The notes under the pieces were generated by a model. That model saw nothing but the letters and a program-made list of their open reading frames with translations, ran no database searches and was not told where the DNA came from. Source: Lunularia cruciata (taxonomy: Eukaryota > Streptophyta > Marchantiopsida > Lunulariales > Lunulariaceae). Taken from it: a DNA stretch of 64,000 bases. The translations under genes were made by a program, and so were the position numbers. Below are positions 59,189-64,000 of this stretch, piece after piece. The stretch is taken from NCBI GenBank assembly GCA_948567375.1, contig OX419758.1, positions 46,639,473-46,703,472 on the forward strand, in the 5' to 3' direction. Position 1 is the first letter of the stretch, and every line of letters begins with the position of its first letter.

Positions 59189-60660
59189 TATGCCAATCAC
59201 TAATCACTCACAATAAATCTAGAAGTTTTACTTCCAACACCAAAACTTCAAGATTTTCAAGGTAGCTTAGCTGTGATTTTACATCACTAAGTACTACTAG
59301 CTAGGTATTGAAAGAAGGAACTGGAGAAGTTGGTTCTAATGAGATAATAATCACCTCAAATGGACATGTGAATGTAAAGCTATTACATTCCAAATCAGTG
59401 GTGCACAAAGCTACCAAAGGCTGCGAAAATTGGGGTACCCAGAGCTCCAAATCTATCCTCTAAACTCTGTCAATAATTTTTCAATGTAAAGGCTTGACTG
59501 AGCTGATTCTAATGACACAAAGATCACTTCATTTGGATCATTGAGTACAAAGATACAATGGTCTGAATTTGCACTTCACAATGTTGTGATGTACAAAGAG
59601 TCACAGATCTCAAATTGTCACAACTTCCTTGTCTGATCTCCAATTGCAACAAATCAAAGCTCAAAAGAAACCTTGCATAGTGCTTGTTCTATTGCCACAA
59701 AAACCACTTGATTTGGACCTATAAGTACAGCGCAATCCTACTTCACATGTGTAGAATTTAACACCAAGTACTTGGAAGTATTGCAATGAAGCAAATGGTC
59801 ATATCATCAGCTTTGAATATCCAAATTCTTCAAATATGAAGTCAATAGAAAGCCTATGACAATGTGGTTCTTATGACACAAGAATCACCTGGATTGGGTT
59901 TGTGAGTGAGGAGAACTGGCCCTGCAAAGTTGGAACTCTAAACACCAAGATGCATGAAATGTAACAGAATGGGAATTGCCACCACTGCTTGCTCAGACCT
60001 CCATATGCTACGAATTTGAACTTGAAACAGAGCTTGTAACTCACCGATTCTGATGCCGCAATTTTCACTGGATTTGCACTTTTGACTGCAGAGCAATCCT
60101 CTCCCAATTCTCGCACATTCACATAGATTACCGAGAGCTTCCTCAGAATTGAAAAATCCATAACTCTCTGTGTACTCCTCCAAACTGGACAAGCTTGACC
60201 TTGAAATAAAGCTCTCAGCATAAGGGTCCAAATGAGATTCAAATCACTCCATTTGCTCGTGTATTCGCAGAGGTACAATCATTTGAAATTGCAGCTCAAA
60301 CCCTAAAATCTGCCAAAGAGAACAGAATTCGAACCCTTGTAACTTTCTGCACAAAACTGGTCTTCAAACGCGCTTGATATCAATCGAAACAGCAGGTCAA
60401 GGCGCATCCAATGCCACAAAAATCACTCCATTTGGACTTTTGATGATGAAGAAACAAACTCTCAAATGTGGATCCTCTGTCAGAATATTCAATCACTCAT
60501 AACTCTCTGCACAAAGCTCAGAATGTAACAATCTTGATGGCCATGGAAAGATATTGGCAAGGCGCTTCTAACAAAATCAAAATCACAAGGTTTAGACATG
60601 TATCGGTTGAGATATGACACTTCAAACTTTCGGGAAATCTACTCTCTCTTCTCCTTCGAA
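59189..60660 (-). repeat. Monomeric 5' UTR of copy C
   Basis: Core blocks equivalent to those of copy B recur about every 180 bp; the clearest lie near 60436, 60257, 59717 and 59537 in element orientation. No coding capacity. Confidence 0.78.
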
Positions 60661-60724
60661 TCTTAGTGACCCTTAGTGACCCTTGGACCCAATGGTGTTT
60701 CTTGGTGACCTTAGTGACCCTTAG
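60661..60724. repeat. TTAGTGACCC-type short repeat at the 5' junction of copy C
   Basis: Four or more imperfect units containing AGTGACC separate the 5' end of copy C from ORF2 of copy Q. The origin is unknown; filler synthesis at the 5' end of the insertion is possible. Confidence 0.6.
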
Positions 60725-60832
60725 TTGACCATACAACTCGGCAAAGACACTACCAACAAGTATGGTACGGTAATTGGTGACAACATCTCTCTGGCCAGAC
60801 TTGTGAATAGGAACTACCTTCTTGAAGCACCA

Positions 60833-60928
60833 CTTTGCCTAGGCTCACATTTCATGTGTTTTGTATTGTGTTTCCAGCCTTTTGACTCTTTGGGTCTTTT
60901 GGGCTTTATATTTCATTGTTCATTGTTC
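60833..60928 (+). mobile_element. Solo LINE 3' UTR in ORF2 of copy Q
   Basis: About 96 bp: TTTGCCTAGGCTCACATTTC, the 3' UTR and two to three TTCATTG units. The Q codons for the segment DRWCFKKVV rejoin when it is removed. It lacks the palindrome and all ORF2 codons. The 3' flank (ATCTATC) is the same as at the 3384-4255 insertion. Confidence 0.87.
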
Positions 60929-62259
60929 ATCTATCCGGAAAGCCACACTTGATTGCCTCATTCAAATGAGAAGTGAGTACTGAAATCAGTTGGCTACCGC
61001 CCCACTTCAGAAGTTCAACACATAGTCCATCAAGGTCTTCAGCCTTACCATTGGCCAACTTCTTCAATTGGTACTTGACATCAGCTTCAGAGATGGTGAG
61101 AGCAGATCCAAGGCAAGGTGCCATGCTTGGAGCATTAGGGAAAAAGTACAAATCCTTCACATAGTCACAAAGCTCATTCAGGTCCAGTGATGGAGATGGA
61201 GATCTGATGGTTACCTTCTTCCAAAAAGCCTTGGGATTGCTCCTTAGTTCAGTGCTCAACTCAACCCCTTTGAGTCTCAAAAATGCCCGCTTTTTGCACT
61301 TCACCAACTTTCTGTATGAAAGAAAGGCTTGATTTTGTGCAATCTGATCAAGAGACCTATCCATAGCTTTGATCCTTGCCATTTTGCAATCAGCATCATA
61401 CCACCTATTGCAAGGGAGACCAAGTCTCTTCATGTGGGAGCCTCTTGGAAACAAAGAAGTTGATGTGGATTGAAGAAGTTCAACCAATTGATCATTACGT
61501 TGTTGAAAATCAGAACTCCACTCCATAGAACTCAATTTCTCTTGGATAGCTTGTTGGTACAAGTCTCTCTTGTGAAAATCTAGATGAAGTTTTCCTCGAA
61601 ACGCATGGTCAATAGGTAATGTGGTTCTATTGAGGCAAGGAAGAAGGATGGTACAAGATAGAGGTGCATGGTCTGATTCTGGTTGAAGATCTAAAACAGC
61701 AAAATCTGAGACAAGATGAATATCGTAAGCTGAAGTGAGCATATAATCTATGGTGCTTGATCCACCTAAGGCAAAGCATGTGCTTTTACAAGTTTCTAGA
61801 AATTGAGAAAGGCCATTCAAGATCTTCAAGCTACAATTGGCACCAAAGCTCAAAAAGTACTCACTCATGGAGTTGGACATAGGATCTTTGGAAGAGCATG
61901 ACCAAGCACTAGAATGGTCTATCAAGCTGTGGAAAGGATCATTCTCAAGGTCACTCAAGTCAGGGATCTGAGAGGCTTGGATCCTAGCATTGAAATCACC
62001 AAGAACAAGGACTGCACCTTTACTTTGAAACTCTAACACATCCTTTGTCAAGGAATGGAAAGGCTGCATGATGTTGAGAACTCCACTTGAATAGATTGGT
62101 GATGTCAACGGGACAAAGTAACAAACAACAATGAAGCAAGGTGTGGCAACTCCTCCAATCCTCAGCCATTGGTATTGTCCACTTGAATCTTGATCTATCA
62201 AAGAGACTGATTTCTCAAAGCCAAATCTGACGTAAGTAGCAATACCTCCAAAGCCCCTT

Positions 62260-62852
62260 CCTTTGTGGTGTCTCTGACTCTCAAAGAATCAGCAATAAAC
62301 TCACACACTTTGGCCTTGGTGTCTTCCTTCTCAGTCTCTGGCAAACCGGAAATCCTCAAGTTCTTCATTCTCACCAATTGGTTCTCCTTCTCAACCTCAT
62401 GCTCTTGCAAGTAAGAGATTTGAGCCACCTTCGTAGCTTCGGCATATGACTTCATCTTGACCTCTAATGTGTCAACCATCTCTTGCAGCCCTCCATTTTG
62501 TGAAGCAATGTTGGTGGCTTGTGCTCCCAAGGAAGCAAACTTCTCAGTAGCATCCACCATACCCTTGGTGGAGTCTTACATCAAATTGCTACTCTGAATT
62601 TGATCACCGTAGATATCCAAGAACTCATTCTTGGATATCTACGGTGATCGAATTCAGAGATTCTTTCACAGTCAAGACATCAGCTCTTACGGTTTGCAAA
62701 TCTGCCATAAGAGTGTTCATGCATTGAGACATGGGGGCAAAAAAGCTCTTGAGTTCCTTGTGGAAGTCATTTGCTTTTCTATACATTTCAGCAAGCTGTT
62801 GCTGTTTTGAAGCTATCTCACTAATGTCTTGCATCATCTTGGAAGCTTCCAT
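62260..62852 (-). pseudogene. Family 2 LINE ORF1 N-terminal part (copy Q)
   Basis: It starts MEASKMMQDISEIASKQQQL at 62852, with the coiled-coil region ADLQTVRADVLTVKESLNS. It is broken at 62594-62657 by a palindromic insertion and lost after NLRISGLPETEKED...SLRVR at the internal deletion. It defines the second ORF1 subfamily together with copy D. Confidence 0.83.
62594..62657. repeat. 30-bp-arm palindrome (snap-back) in ORF1 of copy Q
   Basis: Arms 62594-62623 and 62628-62657 are reverse complements at 29 of 30 positions with a 4-base loop. Copy D has only one arm at the same place (near 16054-16082). Confidence 0.9.
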
Positions 62853-63824
62853 TCTAAAAGTTCTAACAGATACTATGAGAATGTATCCTCTGGTTCACTT
62901 TGGCTCTGTGAACACCAATAGCTCTACAATAAAATTTTCTCATGAACCAAAAATCTACTCCTTTGGACTTGTAAATCAAAAGTTTCAAACTTTTGAATTT
63001 GAGTTTTTTCCTGCATGAAAATTTTGAAATCATACAGATTTCGAAAATTCATAACCTTGGCTACAATACTTCAAAATCTACAAGTGATGACTCAATCAAA
63101 AGCTCTTGAGAAATTCTATCCAATGAACCAAAGATGAACTCATTTGAGCCAATAGACATGAAGTTATGGCCTCTAGTGTTATCTATGGTAAACTTCCAAA
63201 CCTCATTGAGTCACAGAATTCAAATGCTTATAACCTCAAGCACAAAGCTTCAAATTCTATGAAATCAACTTCAATCAATAGCACTTGACAAGATGATACT
63301 AATGAGACCAAGATCACCTCATTTGAAGATGTGAGTCCCAAGTTCCAGCCTCTGAAAGTTGCAGATTTGAGCACCACAAACCGCACAAGAACACAGATTG
63401 ATGAATTTCGAAACTTCTTCCACAGAACTCCAACTTCAGCAAGCAGGTATTCATAAGAAAGCCCTTTCATAGCTGTTTCCAATGAGGCCAAGATTGAAAG
63501 ATTTGGACATGGAACCAAAAAGTTACAAGGTGTTGAAAATTGAGCTCAAACCCTAAAATCTCCAAGAGATGGCAGAATTCGAATCTTGATAACTTTCTGT
63601 GTGAATGTGCTCTGCAAGCGCACCTGATTTCAATCAAAAGAGCTCCCAATGCGACAAAAATCACTCCATTTGGACACCATATGATGAAGATTCGAACTCT
63701 CAAGTCTAGGTCCTGTGTCAGAAATGTCAATCACTCATAACGTTTTTGCACAAGGCTTAGAATGATACAATCTTGGTGGCTATGGAAAGGTCTTGGCAAG
63801 GCGCTTCGAACAAGACCAAAACCG

Positions 63825-63930
63825 TTTTCATTTGCAACTATCTCTCTCTCGTTGAGTTCTCTAGTGAGCAATATCTTCAGTCTTGGAGTGTATTTCTGAA
63901 TGAAGTGGAGTGGAGTGGAGTGGAGTGGAG
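63825..63930. repeat. Spacer with (GTGGA)n microsatellite between divergent LINE 5' ends
   Basis: 63825-63904 is unrecognised sequence. 63905-63930 is a five-unit GTGGA repeat directly before a plus-strand LINE 5' end. It separates Q (minus) from the next element (plus), which are oriented away from each other. Confidence 0.75.
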
Positions 63931-64000
63931 TTTCGAAAGTTTGAGAGGAGAGGAATCCCGAAAGTTTGAGAAGCCATATCTCCCTACATACATGTCCAAA
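63931..64000 (+). mobile_element. Start of a plus-strand LINE 5' UTR, runs off the window
   Basis: It begins TTTCGAAAGTTTGAGAGGAG and matches the reverse complement of the 5' end of copy D (about 17235-17312). Only 70 bp are visible. Confidence 0.8.

Larger units (their letters stand above)
55015..60660 (-). mobile_element. LINE copy C, full length, nearly intact
   Basis: Tail (TTCATTG)n at 55015, 3' UTR, ORF2 (58348-55115), ORF1 (59188-58349) and monomeric 5' UTR (60660-59189), about 5.65 kb. The only clear lesion in the two ORFs is TAG for Gln at 55346-55348, near the zinc knuckle. The 5' side is followed by a stretch of TTAGTGACCC-like repeats (60661-60724) of unknown origin. This is the best template for describing the element. 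Confidence 0.93.
60726..63824 (-). mobile_element. LINE copy Q (family 2), internally deleted
   Basis: ORF2 from the RT N-terminal region (NYRTILVGS) back to the endonuclease, open from 62201 to 60927 apart from the nested solo 3' end (60833-60928). At about 62254 the endonuclease is joined to ORF1 (FIADSLRVR), deleting the ORF1 C-terminus, the UAG junction and the first ORF2 codons. ORF1 N-terminus lies at 62852-62260 and contains a snap-back palindrome (62594-62657). The 5' UTR extends to about 63824. Confidence 0.82.

Noticed and set aside
1-64000. CRISPR arrays, bacterial operons, ribosome binding sites
   Set aside because: The sequence is eukaryotic; the repeats present are retrotransposon copies, monomers and microsatellites.

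Overview
The window comes from a nuclear genome of a green plant. The evidence is one intact 13-exon, plant-type NRAMP metal-transporter gene with GT-AG introns and a small piece of plant mitochondrial DNA carrying most of a trnY(GUA) gene. The exon structure and the protein resemble the AtNRAMP1/6 group. I cannot fix the species; a non-seed land plant is possible but unproven.

Layout. From 1 to about 33.9 kb, and again from 44.6 to 64 kb, nearly every base belongs to one non-LTR (LINE) retrotransposon family. It is present as at least 20 insertions on both strands, many nested inside each other. Between them lies a LINE-poor island (about 35.2-44.6 kb) with the NRAMP gene on the minus strand (36001-41367) and AT-rich DNA with no recognisable gene. 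Three copies span nearly the whole element: A (626-7143, minus, split by an insertion), B (22810-28478, plus) and C (55015-60660, minus). All three have an intact ORF1. Their ORF2s carry only one or two nonsense codons each, although A is also split by the insertion.

The reconstructed LINE is about 5.6 kb. (i) Its 5' UTR of about 1.5 kb is built from diverged monomers of about 180 bp. (ii) ORF1 (279 aa) has a coiled coil, an RRM-like domain and a C-terminal domain, as in type II (vertebrate L1-like) ORF1 proteins. (iii) A single UAG separates ORF1 from ORF2 in the same frame, in the context UAG-CAA-UUC. (iv) ORF2 (about 1077 codons) encodes an APE endonuclease, a YADD reverse transcriptase and a C-terminal zinc knuckle. 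(v) The 3' end holds a 16-bp-arm palindrome overlapping the last ORF2 codons and a second small hairpin spanning the stop codon. (vi) The tail is (TTCATTG)n or (TTTCATTG)n instead of poly(A). No ATG precedes the endonuclease catalytic residues of ORF2 in A, B or C, so ORF2 is most simply explained as a UAG-readthrough fusion of ORF1. This is the most unusual system in the window.

Two LINE subfamilies can be told apart by ORF1 and 5' UTR. Family 1 includes A, B, C and E; family 2 includes D, Q and probably I. Nested insertions with short target duplications give a relative chronology. Several copies have internal deletions, captured filler DNA, a snap-back palindrome, or lie in a large inverted repeat.
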